A stretch of 64,000 nt of DNA from Straminergon stramineum (Eukaryota; Streptophyta; Bryopsida; Hypnales; Calliergonaceae): contig OY987266.1 in NCBI GenBank assembly GCA_963920665.1, positions 8,065,001-8,129,000 of the forward strand, read 5' to 3'. The number at the start of each line of letters is the position of its first letter. The stretch's first letter is position 1. The translations under genes and the position numbers were made by a program. Under the pieces are notes generated by a model. That model saw nothing but the letters and a program-made list of their open reading frames with translations. It did not search any database and had not been told where the DNA came from. Of the stretch, positions 36,918 to 49,408 are shown piece after piece.

Positions 36918-37829
36918 GAAAGAAGGAGCAACTGAAGTAAGGGAGAGTGTCTCTCTTTTCACTTTTTCACTCTTTACAATGGCGTGATATTTTCAAGTAA
37001 GGTATTGTTCAAACTTCCTTAGAGGAGCTTCGGTCAATACAAAGCCTCTTCCTTTTTGTTCTAGAGTAGGGATTTTTTTTCAATCATTTTGGGTAGAGGC
37101 CAAAAGCAATCAATTTTTTCAAGTATTCAAGGCCAATTTTGTTCAAACAAATATGCATTCAAAAATTGACTTGATACATGAAAAAATGGTTCAGTATGGT
37201 TCAAAAATTGGACCCAATAAAAAAGCTACACTAAATAGTGAAATTAGGTTGCCTTAACAATTAGGTTGCCTTACCCCAAGAAAGTTACTTTACAAGTTGT
37301 CAAAGTCAATAAATATTCCTAAAAATATTTTCATTTGTACACACGGAGGTTCATGAGTCCCCAATACATTGATATGAAATTCAAAAGTAGTTCATTCTTG
37401 TACAATAACTATAAATATTTATTTAGTGTCAAATGTCAAGAAATTAGTGAGGGACAACCTAATTTCACTATACAGTGTAGTAATACTAAATAGAATAACC
37501 ATAATGCTGGTGCAGAGGAAAGATGCCCCCCACTCATTTTGCCATTTCATTTCAACTGCAATTTTTTTTTTTAAATTCCAAAAAGTAATACAAATTTCTA
37601 AAAAATAAAATGAATATCTCTGCGGAGTTCCAGCCACCACATGGATCCCAATCAACGAAACTCACAAGCCCAGAGACCGGCACAGAATAATGTCTGACAT
37701 TCCATGGAACCGTCACTACTATTCCCCAAGCGGTGATGAAAGAACGAATAACCCTAACCTACATTCATCATCCAAACCAAACGAATATAATATTTCAAAC
37801 AGATGAATCTCATCCAAAAATAGATGAAT
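36918..37829. other. Spacer with short repeats, no gene
   Basis: A 25-bp word starting TTTTTTCAAGTATTCAAGG occurs at 36419 and again at 37117. An inverted pair GTGAAATTAGGTTGCC (about 37239) and ACAACCTAATTTCAC (about 37454) marks another possible small foldback element. No gene is seen before the GC rise near 37830. Confidence 0.45.
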
Positions 37830-39288
37830 TTCATCCAACTTCCGTATTATGCAGACCTACTAACTCATCGTCCCCCTCTCCAAGACACGCCCGCTCCAAA
37901 AGCGCACAGGGCCAGGCTGCTTTCTGTGGTGGGGAGCCCCCCCTCCAAACGTCCCTTTCTTTCGGGTGCAGCTGCATCGGAACTATCGCCGGACTCTTCG
38001 TCCAGTCTCGCCAGTTCAGAGTTGGTGTTGGCGCACCGTCCTCTGCTTCTTCTTTTTCTTCTTCTTCTTCTCCGTGTTCCTCCTCGTCCCTCCAGCTGCT
38101 CCTTCTGCTTTTCTCAGTTTGGGTTCCCTTTTTTGACCTTCAGTTGTTGGATGTGGAGATCGTTCACGTGAGTTCCAAGGAAAAGTTTTCAGGAGGAAAC
38201 GTAGAAAGCTCGCGGGAGTTTGTTGCAGGTGAGTGGAGTTCATTAGAGCCTTGCTTTTGAATGCGTATTTGTTTGTGGTCTGCTTCGTGTGATGATGGTG
38301 GTGGTGGTTGTCTGGTTGGTGAATCTTGTGGGAAAGGTTTTTAAGTCTTGAGGTGAACTTGGGAGGTATTGGATTTGTGGAGACTTTTAGAGAGCTTGTG
38401 GTATGTTATTTCTAGTTTTTAGGGTGGCTACGGTATCTGTTTTGGATTGGGTTTCGAGATTAGTAGTGTGTGAATGGAACGGACGGCTTGTTTCGTTACT
38501 GTGAGGTTTTTAGTTTTTTTTTATTGTAGGTGAGGTTCTATGGTGATGGATTCTGAATGGAGTTGCTATGGGAAGTCTGACTTTTTATAGGGTTGGTAGT
38601 GCTGAGACTTTTCAGTGGAATCCCACTGTTTCGGTGAAAGATTTTCAATAGTTGCGACTCCGCTGTGTGTTTGCTGAGTGATTTGGCGTTAGCTCAACAG
38701 TCTGTTGAATGCGGGGGTAAGGAATGCGCGTTTTGCTTTTCTTTGTCATTTTCTGAGGATTGGTGATTTTCTGCGTGTTTTTCTGCGTGTTTCGTTGTTC
38801 TTCTAGGAGTGTTTTATATCAGAGTTCCGCCGGGTGAGGGTTAGGGTACAGGATACTATTCGTAAGCATTTTAACATTGAGGAGTGTGCTTTTGGGAAAT
38901 CAATAAGAAGCTGTGGTTGCAGTATCCAATTCTGTTTAGATCATATTTGGAATCTCTATGTATGAATTTCAGTGGGTAGGTTGTAGACCACTATTGAAGG
39001 GATAGTAGAAAATCGCATTCTCTTGAAGAGTAGTGGCGAAAGATGTTAGCCAAGTCATGCTTACACCGAACTTGCTAACTGAAGTCCAACCAAGCGTGCT
39101 GGACGATATAGGGTTTCTGTTGGTAGCAGGGGTGAGTACAAGAGTTTCATGTTCTATGTGCTTTTTTCTATTGTATTGATGGTGGTAGTATCTTCGTGCA
39201 GGTGTGATTATCAAATCAGAAACGGAATGAGCGCCGTTCTTTTGAAAATATAAAGGACCAATTACTGGACTCTCCCAAGGCATTGTTT
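37830..39288 (+). promoter_or_regulatory. Promoter and 5' leader of the OTU gene
   Basis: The sequence becomes GC-rich at about 37850. A CTT microsatellite lies at about 38045-38075, a common feature of plant 5' untranslated exons. A strong donor GCAG|GTGAGT at 38228/38229 and an acceptor ending at 39201 suggest a leader intron of about 970 bp, followed by a short untranslated stretch before the ATG at 39289. The 175-codon open frame at 37733-38260 is Ser-rich because of the CTT repeat and is not regarded as coding. Confidence 0.5.
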
Positions 39289-42125
39289 ATGACATCTGAT
39301 CTGAAAGGGCATATGCTTGGACCTGCGGGTTGCAAGTTTTCAATATTTTTCGAGCGACCTCCTTTGCAAATCCAAAGCTCCCATTCTCAAAAATTGGTGA
39401 AAGTGGCGCTCCCTCCACTCTATCCTTCCAGTACCCGTGCCCACAGTTTCAAATTAGTTACAAGGGCGCCTGCTACTGCCTCACTACGTAGGACACTCCA
39501 TAAATCAAATAGCAGCAAAGCTCTACATCAAGATGTCTCTTTACCACCTAACCAAGAGACGTTTGGTCCTCAAATCACTAGCATGACAAGCTTCCACAAT
39601 CATGCAAGCTCTTGCATTTTGGCAGCTGATGGGAAAGTTGGTGCAACGATTTGGCATGCGCTCCTGCCCGCAAGACACCTTGCACCCTTAGAATTGGATG
39701 CTAACCTCCCATCCATCCGATCATTATCTGTAGGGCGAGCTGGTGTGGATCCTGTTGCAACAGGCATGATGATCGGGAGCTCGGATTCCACTTCGGTAAG
39801 CTGATTTCCCCAGTTTCATTTCTCTAAAGTTTCTTAAATAATATCTCGATACAACGCCACTCATTATCTTTAATGTAGGGATGGTCAACGTTTTTGTTGA
39901 AGTACCATTTTCATAGTGGATGAACTTACGGAGTACTATCTTGTATACTATTTAGTCATGGTAAATGTCTAGGTTGAAGTACCATTAGCATGATGCATTG
40001 TTGAAGTTTGTGCAGTGTTCCTTGGATCGCAGTTTGGGTCCTCTATATTTGCTAGAAAGTGTTTTGGTACAACACAGCTCAGCATGTTCTATGCAGACGT
40101 GGTCAACGACTGTGATGAAGTACCAGCTTTAAGGTTTAGGGTTTCCTTAGTTTGGTGCATGTGTTCTCATGTTTTACATTTGTGATGCACAGGTTGGCAG
40201 TCCCTCAAAGTCGTTGGGGACACTCACGAGGTCAGGTGTGTTGTCAGCGGATAGTGTGGGCCTTCCAAGGCTGGGCAGCATGAACGCTACCGTTGCCTTG
40301 GTTGGAGGATTATGTGAAGGATCTTGGAACGCCGCCTGGGATGCTCGACCGGCGCGTTGGTTGCATGGTCGTCACTCGGCTTGGCTCCTCTTTGGTGTCT
40401 GTGCGTGTTTTTCAGCAGCCGCTGTGCCTTTGATAACTGCTGCATCGTCCCCTGTTCTCACTGATGCTGTTGTAGACGGTTTACCTCCACCAACTACTCT
40501 TTCGGAACCAGAGAGCGAAGCTATAGAGTCCACTCCTGTGACTCCTCAAACTGAACAGTCTCCCGGACATGGAAAGGAGATTATTACCGATTACACTGTC
40601 ACAGGTAAGACTTCCCAGCTCTCACTTCTAGCTGCACTTTTCACTAGTGTGATTTACAGCCAAATTCAAGTTTCTAGTCGTGTCCACAAACTTACGTCAT
40701 CCTTGCGCTTGCACTTCATTTTAGGAATGGTTAAGGAAAGTGAATACTGTCTAAGGGTGTATCTAAATTCATATTCAAGACCCTTGTTAACACCACTCTT
40801 ATCACACGTGCAATCCTTTAGCTAGTAAAAAACTACTTTGACTCTGAGAAAGAGCTATACCTTAAAGTAAGCTTCCTTATGCTGTGACACTGAATGGAAC
40901 TCAGTTTAAAGGGTTTAACTTCTTGTTTTGGGTCATACCATTCATACTATTCTCCTTCAATTTTGTTCCGACATTTTCTATTCGATTGTTGCTTATTTTT
41001 GTGTAACGTAATGACAGGAGTGCCTGGCGATGGGAGGTGTCTGTTTCGTGCCGTGGCACATGGCTCGTGTGTGCGCAGCGGGAAGGACGCTCCTGACGAA
41101 ACAGGCCAACGGGAGCTGGCTGATGAGCTTCGCGGTAAAGTGACTGATGAGCTTATCAAGCGTAGAGAGTCGTCCGAGTGGTTCATCGAAGGAGATTTTG
41201 ATCAGTATGTGGAGCGAATGCGTCAGACTTATGTGTGGGGTGGTGAGCCAGAGCTTATCATGCTCTCCCATGTACTCGAGTAAGTTGTCTTAACTGATAC
41301 CTTGCTATAATGCATATGACTTTTTATTGCTTAAATAGCCAGTATCGTCCACTTCTATATTTAAAGGATGTGAAATGAATCTTTTAGGAAGCGTCAAGGA
41401 AGGTAGCAATATTTATCAATTGAAAGAAGAAATCATGCAATACAATTTTTTACGATGAATATTTGTTTTGGAAGTCAGCTAGGAGCCTCTAGAGTGGACT
41501 TCCTGTTTTTCCTTCAGGCACTAGGGGGTAAATTTGCGTGACTGCAATTTCTTCGGATTAGGAAAGAATGTTTGCAGATTTGGTCCTCGAAGCTGACCAT
41601 TAGTCAAGATTGTGAGTTTCTACCAACAAGATATTTTTCTGTGATGTACATTTATCATGCAACTCTCTAGGGGTTGTGCATACCGAGAACTAAGAGACTA
41701 GGAGACCTCTTGAGTGTTGAAATCCTTCTAATCTGAATCCTTCGTTCTGATTATATTAAACTTTTAGCCAAAGTTTGTAGGCTTGCTATGTTGCCATTAA
41801 CAGCAAAGCAAGATCCGACAGGTCTATCGGAGTAGACGAACGTTTAATGAAATTGAGTTATGTAGATTCTGATCCTTAAAATTGCAGGCTTACAAGCACT
41901 AAAGGCTTAAGAATGTTAAATTGATGTTGGATGTGCTTTTGTTGATTATGCAGAATGCCTATTACAGTATACATGATCGAAGAGAAAACGAAAGCTGGTT
42001 TGATTGCTATAGCTGAGTATGGTCAGGAGTACACTAAAGTTGACCCTATTCGGGTCCTCTATCATGGATTTGGTCACTATGAGGCTCTCCAGATCCCAAG
42101 TAACAAGACGGCGTCGAAATTGTAG
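39289..42125 (+). CDS. OTU-domain cysteine protease (deubiquitinase), four exons
   Basis: Exons 39289-39795, 40193-40604, 41018-41279 and 41954-42125 join in frame to 450 residues. The C-terminal 145 residues are an OTU domain: the active-site block PGDGRCLFRAVAHG gives Asp311 and Cys314, and GHYEAL near the end gives catalytic His435. ELADELRGKVTDELIKRR, WGGEPELIMLSHVL and VLYHGFGHY are typical of plant OTU proteases of the At3g57810 type. Such enzymes remove ubiquitin chains. The N-terminal 300 residues are poorly conserved and Ser/Thr/Pro-rich, and they include a hydrophobic segment at about 232-254 (SAWLLFGVCACFSAAAVPLI) that could be a membrane helix. The start ATG at 39289 is the first in the exon frame; an earlier spliced start is not excluded. 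Confidence 0.9.
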
Positions 42126-42946
42126 TTTCAGAATCGTAGACGAGAGTAGCAGAGCATGGCATTCTTTGCAATGCTAAGAGAGTATGAGCTTAAATGACTG
42201 CTCATTGAGTGCGGAATTTCCCTCCGGCGAGATCATTTCATTTGATTGAAGAGGCCCTATTTGGGCATTATAGTCATTCATTCATATTTATTTATTTATT
42301 TATGAATAATAAAGTGTGGTCAACAATCGAATCTGGTCTTGATTTTTTGTATAGATGTTTTGACATGGAATTTTATGATACTGCTTGTGTCGAAGCTTTT
42401 GTCGAATTTCTGGAGGTGGAGTATGCTTGGCATTAGGTTAGTGAAAAGAGTATTGGTATTTGAGATGATTCAGTTGGGCACTATCGTTAGGGTGGTTTTG
42501 CACATTAGTCATTTCGCTGGTGCAGGAGCTTGGCAATTTTTATCAGCAACTTGCACAAGGTTACAAAGTGAATTGGGTGTATGGCAATTTCGTTCAGTTA
42601 CCACGTAATTGGAAGATGTTGGTACATGTCAATTGAATTAGGTAATGAGATGAAGATGAATCAGTTAGGGAGGTTTCGGTGTTTTCATAAGAAGAGTAGG
42701 TGTTCTCTAATTTTGCAGAGTAGGTGTAGTGGACATATGACTTGTAGTGGACATATGATTTCATCTCTGAAAAATAAACAAATAAATTTTATTCATATCT
42801 AGTTGCTAAATGGCATAAAACAAAGTGGTTGGTAGGGAGGCTAATTTTAGCAGTCATGGGCCCATCCTTCTTGGGTTAATGTCACGATCTCAATGCAAAC
42901 AAGTTTTACTGCAGTGAGTTATTGCTATGCCAAGATGTATTCCTTA
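42126..42946. other. 3' flank of the OTU gene and spacer
   Basis: The region includes the probable 3' untranslated part, with AATAAA-like words near 42305. A short direct repeat GTAGTGGACATATGA occurs twice at about 42726-42760. No further gene is seen. Confidence 0.5.
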
Positions 42947-43926
42947 TTAACCCCTCATCACCTGAAGTCCAAACATGTGTAATAGCATCCTTGCTTTTCA
43001 AGTGCTATAAGTCTAAATTTCAGTGAAGTATGAAAATCTCAACCATACAATATTGTAGTGTGCATGTTGTAGATGGTGTGAAACAAATTTGGGGTCATTT
43101 GACCATATAGATTGAACGATTATAATGTTTTAGGGTTGAAAAAGATGCTGAAATTTTCTTAAAAGCACATTTGGAGGTGAATTTCCATTTCTAAACCTAC
43201 TCAAATGAAAAAACTTTAAACTACAAAGTGATTCACAACCAAAAGAAAAACACTTTGATGAAAACAAAATATCATTCAATTGACTCATTGTGTCTACAAA
43301 ATTGTTTTGAAATGTCAAAAAACAATGAAAAAAGTATAAAAAAATCACATCTATGGCTAAACCTCCCTCTACTAAAATGCTTCTCAATCACTCATTACCT
43401 CTTGGATTGATATGAAATTTTAACCTTACAAACTAGAATAGTATATAAAACTTTTCCAACAAAAATTATTGAAAACGGGCCACGTATGAAGAAGTCATAA
43501 GCCACAGAAGTTCACTGTAATGCAAAATTGTCTACATTTTGAACTTCAAATTGCTCCCAAACATTCAAAACAACTTGGATTGACATGAAAATTTTACCAC
43601 AATAACTAGAACTTAAGAGGAACAAAACCCAAAAAGATTTATTGAAAAAAATATTTTTTGAAAAAGTTACAAGCCCCCGAAGTTGCAGCCATCATAATGC
43701 AATGTGGTGAACTCAAATTGAACTTGTGAACTTTGAAGGGCTCTCAAAACCTCAGTACATCTTGGATTGATGTGAAATTTTTACCAATGAAACTAGACTA
43801 ATATGCACAACTTTTCCAACAAGTTTTTATTGAATTCAGGCATGGGATGCAAAAGTAACAATACTTTGAATTTGACTACCAGACACTATAAGGACACTTT
43901 TTTTCCCCTCCAGTGATGAGGGATAA
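42947..43926. mobile_element. TTAA MITE, CCCCTCATCAC family
   Basis: The left end is TTAA-CCCCTCATCACC and the right end is CCAGTGATGAGGG followed by ATAA, a one-base variant of TTAA. It is collinear with the element at 10150 and closely similar over about 950 bp, but lacks that copy's nested insert. It has no coding capacity. The ends differ from the CCCTAAAGG families but share the TTAA-CCCC start. Confidence 0.78.
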
Positions 43927-44042
43927 ATCTTGGAAGGACAGGGACCCCTATGGCCAAGGTAGTCAACAAAATACTCCAATTATTGGATCACTAGGTGCAT
44001 TCTTTGCTTCTACATTTAATAGTGAAGTCATCCATCAGACCT

Positions 44043-44268
44043 TTAACCCTTAAAGGATGTTGTGGTTGTTTTTTGGTCAATGAATGACAAAAAATCCTTG
44101 TAGGACACAAGTGCAACTATTCATCTTCAAAATTTTGTGTGAAAAAGGGAAGTCTTGTATAGTAGTTTAACTTCTAATGAGGTCTTTGGGATTTAAAAAA
44201 AATTATTGATTCACATAGTACCAAAAGGGATGATTTCCATGGTTACCATCTTGTCCTTTAAGGATTAA
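44043..44268. mobile_element. Small TTAA MITE, 0.23-kb family
   Basis: The left end is TTAA-CCCTTAAAGGATG and the right end is TTGTCCTTTAAGGA-TTAA. Internal words TTGGTCAATGAATGACAA and GCAACTATTCATC are shared with the members at 14735 and 51964. Confidence 0.78.
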
Positions 44269-45129
44269 GGTCCATAATGTCCTTACATGGTTAAGCCATA
44301 TTGGATGGAGCCTATAAACATGTGGGCAAACTTTAAAATCCTACACTCTAACTAAATTTGCATGGAAAATTTTATTTTTATTTTTTAGAGTTGAAAATTA
44401 GGTGTCTTGTATAAGCCATACAAAAACTCAGTGTGTTTGAGAGAATTTGAAATTATTGTAAATTTTGAATGAAAAGTGAAAAAAATTGACATCAAATACA
44501 AAATAAACTTTAAAATCTTTAGTAGGTGTATTTTACAGCATTAAGCATTATAGTACAAAACAAATTTCCTTGTCATTCTATAATTAGAAAACCAATAGAC
44601 TATGGTAACTTTTCCAAAGTTGAAATGGCATTAAAATATTCTATTTTAGGAATTTTTAAATTACAAATTGGAATAGAAACTAGACTTAGTAAGTTTTCTT
44701 TCATTTGTTGTTTTCAAATTTTAAATAGTTCATTGTCATAGCTAAAATTCAAATCAAGAACAAAAGAGGTAGGAATTGTCAAATATACATTAAAAAGTTT
44801 AGAGAGTCATTCAAGGAAGTATGTCAAAACAATTTGAATGAAAGTCATCCAATTTTTATGAGAACATGTTGCATTTGACCATCCACCATTTAGTCATTTT
44901 ATAAGTCCCTTGGTGTTTCAAGGTTAACTTTTATAATGTTTGAGTTCTTGCCATGAGCTTTAATATGTGTGAAACAACATTAAGAATGCACAAGGTAATA
45001 AAGAGATGTAATAACAAAATTGTTTTTTGTATGAGTATTTAAAACTCTCATAGCATTCAAATAGAGTAAAGTTGTCTCTCTTTTTTTGGTGATGAAGTAA
45101 GGCTTATACTAAACAAGAAGACAATTTGT
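44269..45129. other. AT-rich spacer, nothing recognised
   Basis: No gene or identifiable element was found. The 71-codon frame at 44526-44741 has no support. Confidence 0.5.
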
Positions 45130-46059
45130 TTAACCCCTAAAGGACCATTGTCCCCTCGGGGGACAAAATGGATTTCGGGCAGGTTCCTATGACCTCAATT
45201 TTTAGTTAAACTTTCTGAAACTTTCTCATAAGATAGAAAAACTGATTAGCTTCGTGGGAATATAATTTTTATTTCAATCAGTGTCCGGGAGCAAAAGTTA
45301 TGCCATCTTAAACATAATTTTCATGTCACCGGGCAGAAAAATAAATCCACAAAAAATTGAAATTTAATATTTTAATTTTTTTTCTTATAAATTATATTTT
45401 CGTCTACATGTGAAGCTTTGATTCATTCCATTTGGATTAGTAATGAGAAAGTTATGAACAATATTGTTTTTGGGGCAATATGAGCATCTTCTTGAAAAAA
45501 TAACTTATAGGATTCATTTCTGAATGCAATTTTCACAATTTTTCAAAAAAAATTGTTTGACAAAGTTAAGTTGGTTTGCTAGAACAATCTCACCATTGGG
45601 ATTATTGAGTTTCAATCCCATCTTAGAGCTATTAATGATTTAGTTTTTCAAATAATCTTGGACCTACTTCTACTTAACAATTTTTTAGAGAATGAAAATC
45701 AAGAGTTTTTCTTTTGAAATTTTTTTCGTAGAATATCAACTCAATTCTTCAACACAAATTTTTTTTAATTCACAGTCCATAGTGCAAAAAATTTCAACAA
45801 AAGGTGGTCAAAGTCATCTGAAATTGCAGGCCAATGTTCAAAAAAACTTATTTTTCCAACTTTGAATGCTAATATCTCCCAATCCATGGGGTCAAAATTC
45901 ATGAAATTTTTACCACATGGTCCGAGACAAGTAAAGTACAAGATCCTATGGTTAGATTTTTTTAAATTATTTTTTTTGGATTTTATGGGTGAACACAACA
46001 AAAATGGTAGTTTTGAGTGGTTTTTGACAGAAAAATGGCCTTGGTCCTTTAGGGGTTAA
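45130..46059. mobile_element. TTAA-CCCCTAAAGGACCA MITE, best-preserved ends
   Basis: Left TTAA-CCCCTAAAGGACCA and right TGGTCCTTTAGGGG-TTAA are perfect inverted repeats, so this is the reference copy for the 0.9-kb family. Just inside the left end lies CCCCTCGGGGG, itself a small palindrome. The interior is AT-rich with poly-A and poly-T tracts and no frame of coding quality. It lies 75 bp from the next member. Confidence 0.88.
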
Positions 46060-46134
46060 CCAACAAACAAAATTGACACTATTGCCCCATGAGACTCACC
46101 ATTATAAAATGTCATTCCTCTCCACTCCTATGGC

Positions 46135-47066
46135 TTAACCCCTAAATGACCACTTGTCCCCTCAAGGGACAATTTGGGTCCGGGTAGGTTCCTACTGTCT
46201 CAATTTTTAATGATATTTTTTGGAATTTTTTGAGGTTGTGTATTTTCACAGGAGCTTTATGAAAATATTTTTTTTATTTTAATCGATGCCTAGGAACAAA
46301 AATTATGGCATAATAAGCAAAAATGGAGTTCGGCGGGCAGCACAAAAAAAATCACAAAACGTCAAAATAATTTTTTTCAAATTTTTTTCTCAAATATTAT
46401 ATTTTTGTCTACATGTGAATCTTTGTTTCATTAAATTTGGACTAGTAGTGAGAAAGTTATGGACAATCTTAGTTTTTCGGGCAATCTAAGCATCTTCTTG
46501 AAAAAATAACTTGTGGAATTCATTTTTGAATGCAATTTCTTGAATTTTTCTAAAAAAAATGCTATACAAGGTTAGATTCTCTTGCTAGAACAATCTCACC
46601 TTTGGTATTATTGTGATTCAATTCCATCTAAAAGTTATTAACAATTTAGTTTTTTCTTCAATCTTGGACCCACCTCTTCTCAACAATTTTTTAATGAGTG
46701 AAAATTAAGTGATCTTTTTCCAAATTTTTTTTTTTAGATTCTTAACTCAACTACTTAACATAAATAAGTAGAAAATCAAAATCCGTAGTTCAAAAAAATT
46801 GAACTAAAAAGATTCAAAGCCCAAAAATTTAGTCAAGCAAGGTGCAAAAAAACTTGTTTTCTTCACTTTAAATGCATATATCTTGCAATCTGCATGGTCA
46901 AAGTTACTGAAATTTCTTCCATGTATTCATATACTAGTCTATTATAAGATCTTATGGTTGGATATGCAAAAAAGAACAATTTTTAATGTTCTTTTCTCTT
47001 TGCAATAGAAATGACAGTTTTGAGTGTGTTTTGATAGGAAAATCACCTTGGTCCTTTAGGGGTTAA
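46135..47066. mobile_element. Second TTAA-CCCCTAAA MITE in the same orientation
   Basis: Left TTAA-CCCCTAAATGACCA and right TTGGTCCTTTAGGGG-TTAA. It is similar to the element at 45130 along its whole length (TTTGGGTCCGGG, TCATTAAATTTGGACTAGTA and other blocks), but with many substitutions, so the two are independent insertions rather than a recent tandem copy. Confidence 0.87.
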
Positions 47067-48480
47067 CTTGCATGTTACATCTCACTACAAGATTCTACTT
47101 CGATATCTTTAGTCCAAAACTCCATTGGCATAGCATACTTGTGGGTTCTTTGACATGAAATCTTTACTATAGATTCACTTCTAAATTAGTCCACCTCAAA
47201 GTTTTAGCCATTGTCAAAATGTGTATGCAACATTAATACAATTATATAAACATTGTACTTTAATGTATGTTGGAGAGGTCTCAATCATAGATGAAGGTCA
47301 GTTTTGGCCCAAAAAATATTGACTGAATTGAATTTTCACTTTAGATTTTGAAAGATCATATCACAATAAACCAATTACAAGATGACATATGGCACTTTTT
47401 GAAAAAACTTAATTTATACCAAATTTGACCTTCAAGTAGAGTATCTTGGATCTTTTTGTTTTATATTGCAATCATAGAAAAATACTATCATATCAGACAT
47501 ATTGTGATGTAGTTGTAAAATGATAGAACCTTCATTGAATATTTTTGGGTCATTTTGAGGGCACTTCAAATAAGCACTTACAAAACACTTTAAGGTTTCT
47601 TCAAGTCTTGACTTTGTAAATTCACAAAAAATACAAAAATTCTCGAAAAAACATAATCTATTTTGAAGAATTTATGATTTTTATTCGTATACAAGCATAA
47701 AAAAACTAATTGAAGTTATGACTCTATCTATATACATTAGTTTACATGAATGGTTTTTATCTTTTTACTTTATAAGGTAGAAGCACCCAACATTGCCACT
47801 TTATGTTTAATACTACCTATGAGATGGTCTAGAAAAGCATAGAAGGGTGACAAAAGAGTCACTATGTCCTTCCCCAAACCACCACAATCTCCTAAAAACA
47901 AGCAACAAGAGTAGTGAAGAATTCTTTGAGACAACCAATACTTGGTGTTGGCCTTTTAAAAAGTGAGTCTAGTAGCAAGGACTAGGTCCCCTATGCTTTC
48001 AACTTTGAAAATTCTCAAAATATTCTCCAAGTGTTGAAAATTATGAAACAACTTCGACTTGATTTTTCTTGAGGTCAAAAAAAGAAATTGGGAGTTTGAC
48101 CTTAGACCCATAAAAAAAGGAGTGGTTTTTGGTGCAGCTACCTCATAGCCCCCCCCCCACACACACACACTATGGCTTGCACGTGCCCCCTCTGGCTGAC
48201 TCATGGCTAGCCAATCCAAAGGCCACGAATGGCATGTATCCATATAGGAATCAATTCCCCAGTAGGAAGAAAGTCCCGGATCCTTCCCCTCCCCGGCCAA
48301 ACCCTGTTCCAGACTGTTCCAGTGGGTTCCAGAAGTTCCCGTCGAGCTTCGGCCATAGACCGGCCTTGCAGAGATCCCCCTTCCAACCTGCACACACTAC
48401 CTTACTACTCTCAGTTGCAAGCCGGATTGAAGGTCCATCTCCAAGCCAGCGAGAGTATTTCCTAATAGAACTAGAATCTT
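47067..48480. other. Spacer before the F-box gene, no gene seen
   Basis: It is AT-rich to about 48100, then a C-run and a CA repeat lie at 48150-48171 before GC-richer sequence starts. The overlapping frames on both strands at 47956-48482 arise from this compositional change and have no recognisable domain. Confidence 0.5.
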
Positions 48481-49408
48481 AACTAGAATCTTTCTGTGTA
48501 ATTCAATCAATCGGTGGTGAATTTGGGTACTGAACGTGCTAATCTGCAAGACGGTGCATCATTCACTCTTCTTCAAGTGTCAGTTGTTGTAGAGGTGAGT
48601 GCGTAGATCTTGTCACATCTTCACTTGGGCTATTCCAGTGTTGTATTGTGGAGAATTTTTCTTCTGGCTTGAATTTCGTAGGGTTGCGTTGAGGTTGTAG
48701 AGTTCGATTAGTGGGAATCAATTGCTCGAGTAAGCTCGAGTTTCATGTTAGGACGTGGACCCATTGCGTTGAAGAGGTTGTGGCGTTTTTAGGGCTTAGG
48801 TTTCTGTCCTTCGTAACGAGTTTCTCTTAATTTCACGGGCGGCACTTTTTTTAGGGTTTTTTGTACTTTGGTTTTTCAGTTTCGGACTTTGAGAATTCAC
48901 CTCTGGGGTGTTCACTGAGATTGGATTTTGAGGTCGTGGTAGAAATGGGTTATTGGTTATGAATTGGTCTTTGAGTGTTAGTTAGTGTCTCAATTCGGGC
49001 CTTGGAGACGTCGGGTTGAAGTCGCGTTTTTTAGTGTTTTGAGTTTTCTCTCCTGGACCGGTGAGCTTTATCGGGTGTGTAATTTTTTAGGGTTTCGTGT
49101 ACGTAGTTTTGAAAGATTCTGAGGTTTATTGTTGTCTTGGCAGGTTTCTCCGCATTTCAGACCCTGTTCCTCGAGGTCCGAGGAAACTCGAATTTGCCCT
49201 AATTGCGTAGAATAGCTTTTCGGAGGTACCTACGACCATCACCAGATGCTCTGAAGCTGAATTAGGACGTATCAGTCCTTAAATATTTCTTAAACGAGAG
49301 CTTGGCGCGGTTGATTTCGGTTGTAGTCTTGAGTCTCCTGATGATTTCTGTAACAACCGGGGATCGTTACAAACCCTAATTTGAAGAAACCCGAGCAATT
49401 CAGGCACC
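48481..49408 (+). promoter_or_regulatory. 5' leader of the F-box gene with a probable leader intron
   Basis: The donor GAG|GTGAGT near 48595 and the acceptor TTGGCAG at about 49143 bound a T-rich stretch that looks like an intron, leaving untranslated exons on both sides. The region from 49144 to the ATG has several short upstream frames. No TATA box was assigned. Confidence 0.5.

Noticed and set aside
37733..38260. Open frame of 175 codons upstream of the OTU gene
   Set aside because: The Ser run comes from a CTT microsatellite in the presumed 5' leader, and the frame ends just after a strong splice donor.
45130..45145. Telomere-like CCCTAAA words at many element ends
   Set aside because: They occur once per element end inside the inverted repeat, not in tandem, so they are transposon termini rather than interstitial telomere.
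48129..48482. Open frames on both strands before the F-box gene
   Set aside because: They are mutually overlapping, Pro/Ser-rich by composition, with no domain, and lie in the promoter-leader transition.
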